DNA from: Coix lacryma-jobi var. lacryma-jobi
Lineage: Eukaryota; Streptophyta; Magnoliopsida; Poales; Poaceae
Reading direction: 5' to 3'
Assembly (NCBI GenBank): GCA_009763385.1
Contig: VDCT01000849.1
Coordinates: 124,001-188,000, forward strand
Length of the DNA: 64,000 nt
Position 1 is the first letter of the stretch, and each line of letters starts with the position of its first letter. The notes under the pieces were generated by a model, which made no database searches, was not told the DNA's origin, and saw only the letters and a list, made by a program, of their open reading frames with translations. The position numbers were made by a program, and so were the translations under genes. This document shows, one piece after another, positions 46,035 to 57,879 of this stretch.

Positions 46035-46366
46035 ATGAGTGACGAAGGGTCATCAAGGTTGATGGTTGCTTCGTCCTTGGGCTCAGCCCCTTCCCTACCT
46101 TTCTTCCGACTTGTTCAGCACGCCCCTCCAGGGCGGTGCCCTAAACGCGTTGGAGAATCATACATGGCGCGCTCATCGTCGTGGAGAGTGAAGACCACGG
46201 GTACGAGTCCAGCGACAACGACGAACCGCGAGGACCCTCCCCACAGATGATTTCCTCCTTGTCTGAGGGGGTGAGAGGGGACTTCCGGGCTCACCTTGCC
46301 CTGTTGCGTGTCACTTTTCTACCGATCCTAGAGGGACAGCGACCCTACTACGAACTGGAGTTGTAG
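46035..46366 (+). other. short coding-like stretch in element F, unrecognised
   Basis: Two overlapping frames (46035-46250 and 46181-46366) look coding-like. The second encodes HGYESSDNDEPRGPSP and a hydrophobic tail. I cannot assign a family or show that it is a gene. Confidence 0.25.
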
Positions 46367-46637
46367 CACCAGCTCGCCGTGGTGATGCAGTTCAGGCAAA
46401 GACCTTGCCGGTGGTAGCAAGTTCTTCGGCTTGCCCGGTTATGCCACGGAGGGCGTGGGAGGCGTTTTCAGTTGTTGATCTCCCGGAAAGCCTCCGCCGC
46501 CTTCCATGGCAGCCCGAGGGGGAGAGGCAGCTGGTTCCATTCCACTCAACATCCTCTTTGCTACGCTGGTTCCTTGCCAACATGCATTTCGTCGACAGGC
46601 TCGAGCGAGCTTAGATGGAGGGTAGTGGAAGCGGAAC

Positions 46638-46776
46638 TGTTGGTATTTCTTAGCGTCGCTACTAAGAATAGAGTTTTAATCTATCCCCGGCAACGGCGCC
46701 AGAAATGCTTGTTGACACTTCTTAGGTCGCTACTAAGAATAGAGTTTTAATCTATCCCCGGCAACGGCGCCAGAAA
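46638..46776 (-). repeat. tandemly duplicated primer-site region of element G
   Basis: A 72-bp unit, TGTTG(G/A)...TTCTTAG, CGCTACTAAGAATAGAG, ATCCCCGGCAACGGCGCCA, GAAATGCT, occurs at 46638-46709 and again at 46710-46780. The sense-strand primer sites TGGCGCCGTTGCCGGGGAT lie at 46701-46683 and 46772-46754 and match the 3' end of tRNA-Asp. Confidence 0.88.
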
Positions 46777-48475
46777 TGCTTATTGGTAAAACTAATGACT
46801 ATTGGATAATTCCGCAAGCGCACAGAAATTACCGATGTAGCACTTCACCCGGGAGTATTCCAAGGTATCATATTTATTTTATCCCAAAGGAAGCGATGAC
46901 TAGAAAACTACAAGAAAAGGGATCCTATCTTAGATTAGCTACAACTAATGTAGAGGGTGATAAACGAAGGGTAAAAGGAAGGTGATGATTCAGGATAATT
47001 AATTGAGATAATTAAAGATAACTAGGTAGTATAGCTAGGTGGGAGGACAACGAGTGGGAAAGGTTCCTGTGAAATTCTTAATCCACTCCCGTGTTCTAAT
47101 TAATCAAATAGTAGATACAACTAGGATTGATTACCTTCAACTTGGTTGCCAGGGATAAACGAGAGAATAGTGCGATAGAAGGTTTTTCACCTACCCACTA
47201 CTCAAGTGGATATTTGGCTTATGGACGCCTACCTTTTAAAAACTAGCCTGAGTTCACGTGAGGGGATCTAGGTAGCCAGGCAAAATCTGTCACCTTTTGC
47301 CCATGCGCCCCTACTGTCCGTGCAAGCCAGCGGCAACCAAGATAAGTCTTAGCCTAAGCACCACGCTTATGCTAATCCTTATTACTCTAGCTAATACGAC
47401 GATTAACTAAAGCACCCGTTTGGGCGACGATAAATAACCAAGATGTTTGTGTAAGGATCACAATCTAGTATGTAACTACTACAAAACTAATTAGAGCACT
47501 ACAATACTATTACAAGAATAATATTGCACAAAGGATAACACTTTGAAATGCAGAAGAAGAATTATATAATAATAATTCTGGAAAGAGAAAGATACAAGAG
47601 CAATACCAGACTCCCAGAAGACGACTCCGGAGACCCGAGCTTCGCCCGACTCAACTCTAACTCCCACACTAGACTACACTACAACTAGAAGGCTAACACT
47701 TGTATCTCATATGAAGTGAATCCTCTAATGAACCATGTCTTGAGAGGGTGGATGAAGCCTCTATTTATAGGGGAGGGGGAGTAGGGGCTACTCCGCGCCA
47801 CTTCATCGATCCGCGTGCTCCCCATCTCTCATCCCTTGGATCCACTGTCATTGTAACCGCCATGGATGGATGGCCTTGATTTCTTCACGTGTGAACATGT
47901 GCAAGCAAACCGACATTGGATGGGGTTCACCCTGGGTCGGCCGACCCCAGCCAATGACAGGTGGGCCCACCACTTTGCTTTCTAGAAGGTGCTGATGTCA
48001 TCAGGCTGAATAGTGTAGCCAGGGCCCCACCAAGGGGGGGGGGGGTCGGCCGACCCCCCTATGACAGGGCTGGCCACCAACTTGTGTCCCCTGATGTCCC
48101 CACATGTCATGGAGCATGGTGTCATACGTTGTTGCATTTGCTTTCTTGTGTGCCCATGGATCCATGTGCTTCTCATCTTTCACCGTTGAATGCAAACACA
48201 TTTCTGATCTGATGGTGGAAGTAGCTTGCTGAAGCTTCACTTGATAGTGCCACATCACCAAGCCCGAGGAGCTCCCATGTGGGGGGTCGGCCGACCACCT
48301 TGGGTGGGTCCAGGTGTCCATTTCCTTCTTACTCTGTTATACCTGCAAATCAAATACTAAGAGTACAAGTGGAACCTTTTATTGATAAAATATGTCTATG
48401 TCATTCATTCTTCTCTATTTTCGAGTCTGTTGACGATATTTTGATATTATTTTATTTTTATAATTATCGTCAACA
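46777..48475 (-). mobile_element. LTR G, Athila-like Gypsy element (1699 bp)
   Basis: Sense orientation starts TGTTGACGATAATTAT and ends CCAATAAGCA, followed by the tRNA-Asp primer site typical of Athila-type elements. The sense TATA box is CTATAAATAG (47770-47761). The first 48 bases form a hairpin (TGTTGACGATA ... TATCGTCAACA). GGTCGGCCGACC occurs three times (47936, 48046, 48286). The internal domain is cut off just past the primer sites. Confidence 0.75.
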
Positions 48476-48569
48476 GGAACTAGCCTCCTCCCCCCATGCC
48501 TCCTATTTGTCCTCCTGGGCCTGCTCTCCCTCTCCGCTTGACGTAACATCAGCGAACGGAGAGGGGGTC
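48476..48569. other. short GC-rich spacer between LTRs G and C
   Basis: Pyrimidine-rich sequence (CCTCCTCCCCCCATGCC) with a small inverted repeat, CTCTCCGCT / AGCGAACGGAGAG. No feature assigned. Confidence 0.4.
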
Positions 48570-50514
48570 TGAAGGACCGAAAATGCTAAAGCAAGGGGCG
48601 ACCAGAGGGGGTGACTGGGAGCCTAAAATTTCTTCTCTGAAATTACGGCCTCTGTCCCAACAAAATCAACCCCAAAAGCTTCGGCCTCAAACACGATGCC
48701 CACGACCCTAGAATGAGGGTGGATGATCCCTAGGATCACAGCGAGGCACCACACAAAGGAGCAAACCAAAACTCCCAAACTCCGAGTCAAGATCGTCCTC
48801 AAAAACCGACTCCCGAACGTAGATAGAGGGCTACGCCGGAATTCCTCCAAACACCTATGCCAACACGTAGCAAAGATAGTTAGAGAGGTTCCTAGGTGAA
48901 CTCTAGGAGCAAACGAGAAGTCCGGAAGTGAAACGGAAAAGCCGGGAGAGCAAATACACTAAAACTGCACAAACTGCAGGTTCCCGGACTGTCCGGACTG
49001 CTGGTCCCGGACTGTCCGGTCAAGGGCGGACTGTCCGCGGCCTAGGAGTTCGGACTGTCCGCCGGCAAAAGACCCAAAAATGAACTGTTTTGAAACAGCC
49101 CTGGACAGGTCCCGGACAGTCCGCGGTTTGCACGCCGGACTGTCCGCGGTTCACGTGAACAATGGACTCCGAGCGTCCGGTGCCTACCCTGTGCAGCGTC
49201 CGATGTAAACCCCAGACTATCCGCGAGTCACTGGCGGACTGTCCGCCGGTCAACCGAAGCGAAAGCGCCGAGGCAAACAGCCACTGGTCTAGCTGGAACC
49301 CCGACTCGCAGACTGTCCGCGGCTGGGGGGGGGGGGCGGACAGTCCGCCACTGCCCGAACGCCCAAAAACGCCACGGGACAAAACCAAAATCGAATGGAT
49401 CTTCACCAAATCGAATGGGGCTGCAACCAAACTTCTCCCAAGTGTTCTTCTATGTGTTGGGAAGCTAATCCTAGGATATCATCGCTTCAACCCAACTATA
49501 CCATGAGAAATCCGAAAACACTAGAAAAGGGGAAGAGGGAAGAACAAAAACGATTTCGACCCGATCTACTTGTTCGTGAGGGTAGAGTTGAATTCCTTCG
49601 GTGGAAATGTTCTCCTCACTTCAAAGAACAAGTTGATTCAAACGGAATCGCAAAAGACGCAGCGTAGAGGGAGATCGAGTGAAGGGAAAATCGTGGAGAA
49701 AAGAAGAATGCGAAGAACAAATTCAAAACGCGAATTCAACCACGAATTTGATCCTTGGATTCAGAGGAATGGATGATTGATTAACCACTCGGTGTCGGGC
49801 TACAAGCCACTCCTAGCAACTCAAAGCTTGGATGGCAAAAAGCTCAAGAACAAGAGCCAACTCTCCCTAACCCTAGCCTTCTCTCACAAGCACAAAATGA
49901 GAGAGACACCGTCCAAGAATTCCCAAGGATCCGGCTGCCCTAGCAGCCCCATCATATATATAGGCGCACGTCCGAAGACCAAAATGCCCTTACATTAAGC
50001 ACTCAACCCAAATACCCCACAGGGTAAAACCGTCCAGTCCTGACCATCTTCATCCGACGGCCACGCCCGCACATCTGGTAGCTTCGCCTCGACGCGACCT
50101 CCAGGATGTCGCCACGTGCCGTCACCGTCGACCACCACGCCTTCCTCGTGGATAGCTACGCCGCCGCGCCAGCCTCTCCACGCCGCCATGCGTCGACCGT
50201 CCTTTCGGACCAACCCCCGGTTTTGAGGCCCAAACCGGGAAACCTGCCAGCCCAGGTTTTGAGGCCCAAACCTGGCAAACCGTCCACCTCGAGTTTTGAG
50301 GCCCAAACTCGAAAACCCACGAGCCCAGGTTTTGAGGCCAAAACCTGGAAACCATCCATCCCGAGTTTTGAGGCCCAAACTTGAAAACCGTCGATGGTAG
50401 CTTTTTGAGGCTCAGCTACCGAACCCGCCCCATAGACGGATGTGGTTCGCACACCCCACCCCGACCACCGGCACCGATGCCGATGCATGTCCAGCCTCCA
50501 CGCTGGGCACAACG
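48570..50514 (-). mobile_element. LTR C, related to B, cut by element D
   Basis: In sense orientation the end is GGTCCTTCA with CACCCCCTCTGGTCGCCCC. Long stretches (49385-49520, 49560-49880, 50090-50500) align with LTR B. The palindromes are GGACTGTCC/GGACAGTCC variants with CCGC or CCGG flanks (48983-49350), and the hairpin array is at 50213-50420. It stops at GGGCACAACG (50514), where element D begins, before the expected start of the LTR. Confidence 0.83.
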
Positions 50515-53500
50515 TGTGACGGAACGACCCTAATCCCATGGCCCACGTGTCCCTGTCAACCTCTGACAGCCGAACCCATGTTCCATGTGATTAAGACCTG
50601 TTCGCCACCGGGCTACATCAGTGCCCAATGTCCGCAGGATCATCTCACAATTCGGTTACCGCATTGCATACTTACAAATAACATCGGAATAATGAGCGGA
50701 AGACTTAAATAACAATAGTTTTACAAACCGAGGTTTCAAATGAGGTAAGGAGTACGATTATTACAAACCATTGTTCGGGAAATTCAAAGTAGACAACGTA
50801 GCGGAAACATAACATAAAGATACATGTAACACCCAGCCCGAGGGTGCACATTTACTCATCGGCCTCATCGGCCTCTTCCTGGACGAAGGTCACGCAACAG
50901 GTGCGAGACACATCGGGGTCTCAGGCATACCTGCAACATGGGTAACAAACCCTGAGTACTGGGGTACTCAACAAGACTTACCCGACTAAAGAAAAAGGGA
51001 GAAGACTCAGGAATGAGAGGCTTAGGGTAGTCAAGGTAAGGCTTAAGCAAGATCAAGTATTTTGCAGAAAAGCATTTTTGTAAACCTTATTTTATTTTTG
51101 AAAGATTCAGTATTCCTCAATTCTTCATCATTCATGATTCATTTTACATTTCAAAACATTCCTAGTTGAGAACCACTCTCCGTTGACAGTCAGTGGACCA
51201 AGTCTCCATAACCGAGGAGCAACGTTAATCCGGATAAATAATACTCAGCTGAGGATCCCTATCCACACTGCATATGTAGCACCCAAGCTTGCATATGCCA
51301 ACTCGTCTACCACGATTCCTCCAAGATTGGGCCCGGTCCTACGCCACCCGAAGTACAGTACACCACACCAATCCGGGACTTTAACCCACGTGGGTACATG
51401 CTACTTCCGCCATCTCTCCACTCCCAGTGCGCGGTTGTCGGTCCAATCAAGGATTTCTCGGAGCCAGAGCTTTCCGTAGTATGTGAATAGTTACAAGTCT
51501 TGACCAGCAGGCCCCCATACGGATGGTCCCTAATTTTCCAGCCAGAACTATACCTTGGTCATATCTCACCCAAGCGTAATAGTCCTGTCAGTTTTTCAAC
51601 CGTGTCCCGGTCGGTGTCAACTGTTGAGTCCCGGACTACAACATGACGGCACCGTACGCTCGGACAACCTCTCCTCGTTATTGACTAGGTACGGATCAGA
51701 TACCTAGCCAACAGCCGGGGAGTAAGACCAAATTCCCATAAACATTCCTTAAGTGATCACACTTTTAAAATTGGCATTTTATTGCAAAGTCTAATTCAAT
51801 AAGCATTGCTAAGCATTTTTTTCAAATACTTTTGAAAAGCAGGTATCGGGTGTATCAGTGGTCAAGGTGGATAGTGCATCAATTAGGATAGCACACAACT
51901 CCTATAAACCTAATGCAATAATTTAACTCAAAAGCATTTAAGGAAATCATTTTATAAATTCAAGGAAAGGGTTAAATGCACCGGGGCTTGCCTTGGATGG
52001 CAAAGAGAGCAGACTCGGGGTAGGTATAGGTGTCGGAGCTCGGGGTCGCCTCGGGAGTTGGTTCGTCAACAGCGGCCTCGACTTTGGTACCTTCTTCGTC
52101 AACTATACGGATGCAATGATGAATGCTCATGAGTAATGCTAGCATGAACAATGCAAAACAGGACATACAACATGAACCCTAATCACTTTCTCTATTTTCC
52201 TTAATTTTTAAAAAAAAGTCATTTTATGAAGTTGCTCCAAAAATTACCAAATTAATCACATAAGTTCATTAAGGCATAAACAGATGGCAAAACAAATTTC
52301 ATAATTTTTGGAGGTCATTAAGGTGCTCAAATAATTCCAGACATTAATTAACAAAAGACACTATTTAACAATTAAAGATAAATGCTCAAAAATCAACTTG
52401 TTCTAAAAGACTTCAAAATTTCACCAGAGACTAACATGGCATAGGAAGCTCACAAAATTAGTCTCATGATTTTTGGAGTTATAAATAATTTTCTAAAAAT
52501 CCAAAACCATCCATTTATTAATTAAAACAGGGTTTCGTCCGAGGCCGGCCGGGAGGCTCGGGCGAACGGAAATCAAACGTTTCGTCCGAGCCTAGCTCGA
52601 CGAAGCGGAGGGTGCACGAGTCCGCTCGAGGCCTGGCTCGAGCGAAGTGGTGAGGGTCTGTCCGCTCGAGGCTCGGGCTCGGGCGAGACGGAAAAATGTG
52701 CTCGAGGCCTGGCTCGAGCCACAGTGAACGCGTGCGCTCGAGGCTGGCTCGAGCTTGCGCCGTTAAAAGGCAGAGACCGAGGGGGCTTCGAGGGCTTACC
52801 ACGGTCGGAGACAGGGCTCGGCGGGGCGGTGGTTCGGTGGAGCTCTTTCGGCGGCGAGCGGCGAGCGGCGCTCCGACGACCCTGCGCAACACACGAACCG
52901 CAAGGGCCTGGTCAGAGTTGCACGGGACCAAGGAAGCTGACACCGGGGTCAGGGGAAGGTATCCGTGACCGGAGAGGGAGTATTTCACGAACCGAGCTCG
53001 CCGGGTTTCTGCCGGAGATGGGAACGGCGAGGTTACGCCGGGCGATTGGAGACGGGGAAGGTGAAATTGAGGGGTGGGAAAGCTTCACGAGCTCAAGGCG
53101 GAGCTTCTGAGCTAGGTGGTGAGCGGCGGAGGCACTGGACTGGCCTGGCCACGGTGGCGGAGAGGATGAGAAGCTCGGGCTCCGGCGGGCTTATATATAG
53201 CCGCGGCCAGAGGCCGGTAGAGAGCACGGGGTGGGGTGGATAAGATCGGCGGAGCGTGCGCACTCGATTGCGCTAAGGCGGAGGTGATGGCGTGCAGCCG
53301 GGCCGGTGCGCAAGCTTGCCGGCAATGGCCACGCGGCGGCGGCGCGCTGGGCTCGTAGGGGACGGGAGCGGGGTCAACTGTGCGCGTGCGGGTGCGAAAT
53401 GATGGTGGCGACAACGGCGGCTGGTCGGGGACAGACGAGCGGCTGCCAAACGCGTGGCGCGTGCAGCGCCGGAGGCTCGGCCACGACCGGCCCTCCCCCT

Positions 53501-54169
53501 ACGCGAGGAAGATGAACAGGGCTATGCCTAGGGTTTGACTTTTTGGCTGGTATCTGTATTTTGCAAATCTCTCCAAAATTTGAACTGTGCGACAAAAACT
53601 CAAAATACCAAAGTTGCTCAGAAAAATGAGATCTACAACTTTGTCAATATGAACATTTTCAAATTCCAAATAGTTTTTGAACTATATTCAAAAACAGAAA
53701 AGGGGACACTTTTCAAATTTGATTCAAATCAAAATTACTTTGGATTTCAAACTGAAACTTGAAAGTCTTTATATATGAAAGTTGTTCCATTTTACAAAAC
53801 CTACAACTTTGCTAATATACACTTTTTCTGAAACTCAATAGTTTTTTGAATAATTTTTGAATAACAAAAAAGGGATAAAATCCAGGGTTTGGAAATCAGG
53901 GTTTTGCAAAAGGGAAAATCAAATCAAATCTGATCTTTGAACTTTGATCAATGCAGCAAACATCAGGGCACTAAATCTGAACAAGAATTAAATAGAACTA
54001 GGCACAGAGGTGAAATTACCATTTTGCCCTTATAGAGAGAATTGGGCTTTTAGGTTTTTGAAAAGGGATCAAAGCATACAACTAGGCAAACAAATGCATC
54101 ACAGGAATGATTAATGCTTAAGATGATGACATGTCAAGTTAATTACATTTAAACACCAGGGGTGTTACA
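50515..54169 (-). mobile_element. element D 3' LTR (3655 bp)
   Basis: Plus-strand ends are TGTGACGGAACGACCC and GGGGTGTTACA. The sense TATA box is CTATATATAA at 53200-53191. A CTCGAGGCCTGGCTCGAG palindrome array (52600-52760) lies downstream of the promoter in sense orientation. Relative to the other LTR it lacks about 300 bp (equivalent to 61862-62165) and about 150 bp (equivalent to 63495-63645). Both gaps are bounded by short direct repeats. Confidence 0.9.
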
Positions 54170-54170
54170 G

Positions 54171-54180
54171 CCTCCCCCCT
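54171..54180 (-). other. element D polypurine tract
   Basis: Sense AGGGGGGAGG one base before the TGTAACACC start of the 3' LTR. Confidence 0.85.
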
Positions 54181-54238
54181 AAAAGAAATCTCGCCCCGAG
54201 ATTCCACGTCTTAAGAAGGAAAAGGCAAAACCTTACAT

Positions 54239-54763
54239 CTACAGAGATTCGAGAAAGTCGGGATAGTTCTTTGCTAAGAAGTCTTCGGATTCCCAGGTGG
54301 CTTCTTCTTCAGAGTGCTGGTTCCACTGGATCTTGTACCATCTTGTGGTGGTTCTTCGGGTAACACGATCCTTGTGATCCAACACGCGAACTGGATACTC
54401 AGTGTATGACAGATCTGGTTCTAGCTCAACGCCTTCAACTTCAACCATATGTTCAGGTACTCGGAGACACTTCTTGAGTTGGGAGACATGAAACACATTA
54501 TGAACTGCTGAAAGATGATCGGGCAAACTTAGCTTGTAAGCGACCTTGCCACAACGATCCAGAATCTCAAACGGACCAATGTAGCGGGGTGCTAACTTTC
54601 CTTTGACTCCAAAACGAGTGACTCCTTTGGTGGGTGAGACCTTCAGGTACACATAATCTCCAATCTGGAACTGCAGAGGTCGACGTTTCTTGTCAGCGTA
54701 ACTTTTCTGTCGAGACTGTGCAATCTTCATGTTCTCTTGTATATGCTTGACTTTCTCTTCCAT
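54239..54763 (-). pseudogene. element D integrase C-terminus with chromodomain (3' part of pol)
   Basis: This 174-residue segment begins MEEKVKHIQENMKIAQSRQ. It passes through the GDYVYLKVSPTKG and GKLAPRYIGPFEI stretch of Gypsy integrase C-terminal domains. From about residue 118 it enters a chromodomain: EYPVRVLDHKD, then RWYKIQWNQHSEEEATWES and a final helix DFLAKNYPDFLESL. The Tyr, Trp and aromatic positions of a methyl-lysine cage are plausibly present. In chromoviruses this module directs integration to heterochromatin by reading H3K9 methylation. The segment is open to its stop but is separated from the integrase core by a one-base phase change near 54795. Confidence 0.9.
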
Positions 54764-57700
54764 ATCTTTTACTAGGTCAACTCCAAAGAATTCTCTTCTC
54801 CGGGCTCAGACCAATTGAGAGGTGTACGACAACGACGGCCGTACAGTGCTTCAAAGGGTGCCATTTTGATGCTCTCTTGATAACTGTTATTATAAGAGAA
54901 TTCTGCCAAGGGCAAACACTGATCCCAAGTATCTGCGAAGGTAAGCACACAGGCTCTCAACATATCTTCTAACACTTGGTTGACTCTCTCAGTCTGTCCA
55001 TCAGTTTGCGGATGATAAGCCGTGCTATACAATAGCTTGGTTCCAAGTGAGGCATGGAACGCTTTCCAGAACTTAGCGACAAACTGAGTACCACGATCTG
55101 AGATGATGGTCTTGGTATGCCATGGAGCTTCACTATGTTGTTTTTGTACAAGGTGGCATAAGTTGGGGCGGTATAACTTGTTTTGACCGGTAGGAAGTGA
55201 GCTTGCTTCGTGAGACGGTCCACTATCACCCAAATGGAATCGAATCCCTTTTGAGTCTTGGGTAATCCATTGATAAAATCCATGCTGATATCCTCCCATT
55301 TCCAACCAGGTACTGACAAAGGTTGCAGCTCTCCTCCGGGCTTCATATGCACAGCCTTGACTTTCTGACATGTATCACAACGAGCGACATGTCGAGCGAT
55401 TTCGATCTTCATCTTTGTCCACCAGAATTTTTGCTTCAAGTCTTGGTACATCTTGTTGCTGCCAGGATGGATGGCAAATCTGGTTGAGTGTGCTTCATCA
55501 AGGATTATCTGTCTCAGCTCAGGTACCTTGGGAACTACCAGACGGTTCTTGAACCATACCACTCCTTCATCATCAATCCTGAAACAGTCGGCTTTTCCAG
55601 CTCGAACCTTTTCGATGATGTGCTTGATTCCGGGGTTATCTTTCTGTGCAGCTATGATCTGTTCTCTGATAGAGGTTTCTACTCTGACATTGCCTAGACT
55701 TCCTTGTGGAACCATTTCAATACCCAGCTTCTCTAGTTCATAGCATAGGGAAGATTCATAGGATTTCATAACCAGACAGTTACAGTATGACTTGCGACTG
55801 AGTGCATCGGCGACCACATTCGCCTTACCCGGATGGTAATGCACTTCGATATCATAGTCCTTGATTAACTCAAGCCATCTTCGCTGCCTCATGTTCAGCT
55901 CTTCTTGGGTGAAGATATACTTCAGGCTCTTGTGATCTGTGTACACATTGCAGGTACTGCCCAACAGATAATGACGCCATATCTTCAAGGCATGAACCTA
56001 CTGCTACTAACTCAAGATCATGAGTTGGATAATTTTCCTCATGTCGCTTAAGCTGCCGCGAGGCATAAGCGATCACTCTTCCTTCTTGCATCAACACGCA
56101 ACCCAAACCAGTACCAGATGCATCACAGTAGACATCAAAGGGCTTCTCGACGTTCGGTTGAGCTAGCACTGGTGACGTGGTTAACAACTTCTTCAAAGTC
56201 TGAAAAAGCTTGTTCACAAGCTGGTGACCAAAAGAACTTCACAGAATTCTTCAGCAACTCGGTGATAGGCTTGGCGATTCTGGAGAAATCTGGGATGAAT
56301 CGACGATAATATCCAGCCATTCCCATAAAACTGCGCGACCTTGTGAACAGAGGTAGGTGGCTTCCAATCCAGGATATCTGACACTTTTCCGGGGTCGACT
56401 GACACACCTTCAGCGGATAGGACATGACCAAGAAACTGTATCTGATCTAACCAGAACTCACATTTACTGAACTTAGCATAGAGCTGATGGTCTCTGAGAC
56501 GGGATAGAACGATACGAAGATGCTCGGCGTGATCTTCAGGGTTTTTGAGTAGACAAGGATGTCGTCAATGAACACGACCACGAATTTATCAAGCTCTGGC
56601 ATGAAAACAGAGTTCATGAGGTACATGAAATGAGCGGGGGCATTGGTCAAACCGAAGGACATGACCAAGTACTCATATAGGCCGTATCTGGTGGTGAAAG
56701 CTGTTTTAGGAATATCTTCAGGACGAATTTTTATTTGGTGGTAGCCAGATCTGAGATCGATCTTGGAGAATACCTTGGCTCCAGCTAACTGGTCAAAGAG
56801 AAGATCAATACGAGGCAAGGGATATTTGTTTTTGATGGTGACCTCATTGAGTGGGCGATAATCAATGCACATTCTGAGAGTCTTGTCTTTCTTCTTTACA
56901 AAGATTGCAGGACAGCCCCAAGGAGACGAGCTTGGGCGAATGAAACCCTTGTCCAACAAATCTTGTAATTGGATTTTTAGTTCTGCCAACTCTCTGGGAG
57001 GCATTCGATAAGCTCTGCGGGATATAGGAGCAGTCCCGGGCTTTAGCTCTATGGCAAACTCAACGTCACGGTCAGGAGGTAGACCAGGTAAATCCTCAGG
57101 AAAAACATCAGGGAATTCACAAACCACGGGGATGTCCCGGGTTTCCAGAACATAGGCGGTATTTATTTGAGTGGCTGCTGGTTTTTGAGGCATTGGAAGT
57201 TGGAGAAGGAGTTTGGCGGTACTGTTAGGAATATCCACTCTCACAACTCTATTCAAGATGTCGATCATGGCTTTATACTGACACATCCAATTCATGCCTA
57301 GGATGACATCTATCTCCTGATCATGAAGCACTATCATGGTGGTGGGAAATACATGTTCCCCCAACCTTACTGGTATACTGCGAACCACCTCTTTGGTGAT
57401 TATACGCCCTCCAGGCGATAAAATGCAAAAACTTTCTTTCAAATCCTCAATTGATATTTCATGCTTGATGACAAAAGTACGACTGATGAAGGAATGCGAT
57501 GCACCAGAATCAAACAACACAACTGCAGGATGATTGGCAACGGGAAACCTACCGATCATGACGGGCTCCCCTTCTGGAATATCGCTGACAGTGGTGTAGT
57601 AGACTTGCCCGTGCTTCTTGACGAACTTGCCCTTCTGCACTTGCTGCTGTGGAGCACGGTGTTGCTGCTGCTGTGGTCCTCCAGGACCCTTCTGAAAGTT

Positions 57701-57877
57701 CTGAGCAGGCTTCTTGGGCTTTGGGCACTCACGAGACCAGTGGCCAAGTTGACCACAGTTGTAGCAGGGATGGTTATAGGCGGTTTGTGGGGTGGTGATA
57801 CGAACACCTGGGGCGTTCGGCTGAGTGGCACTTTGTTGGTTGGCGTTGTGGGTGGTAGCCGCGGTACGGACAACCAC
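54764..57877 (-). pseudogene. element D pol: zinc knuckle, protease, reverse transcriptase, RNase H, integrase core
   Basis: The first frame (57877-56447) has CYNCGQLGHWSREC (Cys38, Cys41, His46, Cys51), protease FDSGASHSFIS (Asp123), and a reverse transcriptase with CIDYRPLNEVTIKNKYPLPR, KIDLRSGYHQI and catalytic FIDD in place of the common YxDD. Shifted frames then give the thumb region (AGYYRRFIPDFSRIAKPI), RNase H (DVYCDASGTGLGCVLMQ, YTDHKSLKYIF), the integrase zinc site (HVARCDTCQ) and the core with Asp in MDFINGLPK, Asp in SDRGTQF and Glu in QTERVNQ. Phase changes occur near 56541 (T-run), 56330, 56210, 55990, 55120 and 54795, so no intact polyprotein can be made from this copy. Confidence 0.92.
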
Positions 57878-57879
57878 TT

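Larger units (their letters stand above)
41596..46637 (+). mobile_element. element F: GC-rich LTR-retroelement-like repeat, boundaries not resolved
   Basis: The sequence has the CTCGAG-rich, GTCGAGCCCCCGAG-type composition of large grass Gypsy-like elements. It includes tandem 57-bp units (42593-42755), hairpins built on CTCGAGC and CTTGAGC (42246-42400), a TATA-like GTTATAAATTCGGG at 43058-43071, and a coiled-coil ORF. A block near 44335-44465 recurs at 45447-45560. I could not identify LTR termini, primer site or any pol domain. Confidence 0.5.

Noticed and set aside
52518..53414. Long Arg/Gly-rich frames in both LTRs of element D
   Set aside because: GC-rich LTR sequence gives open frames in many phases; they are not shared in frame between the two LTRs and have no known domain.
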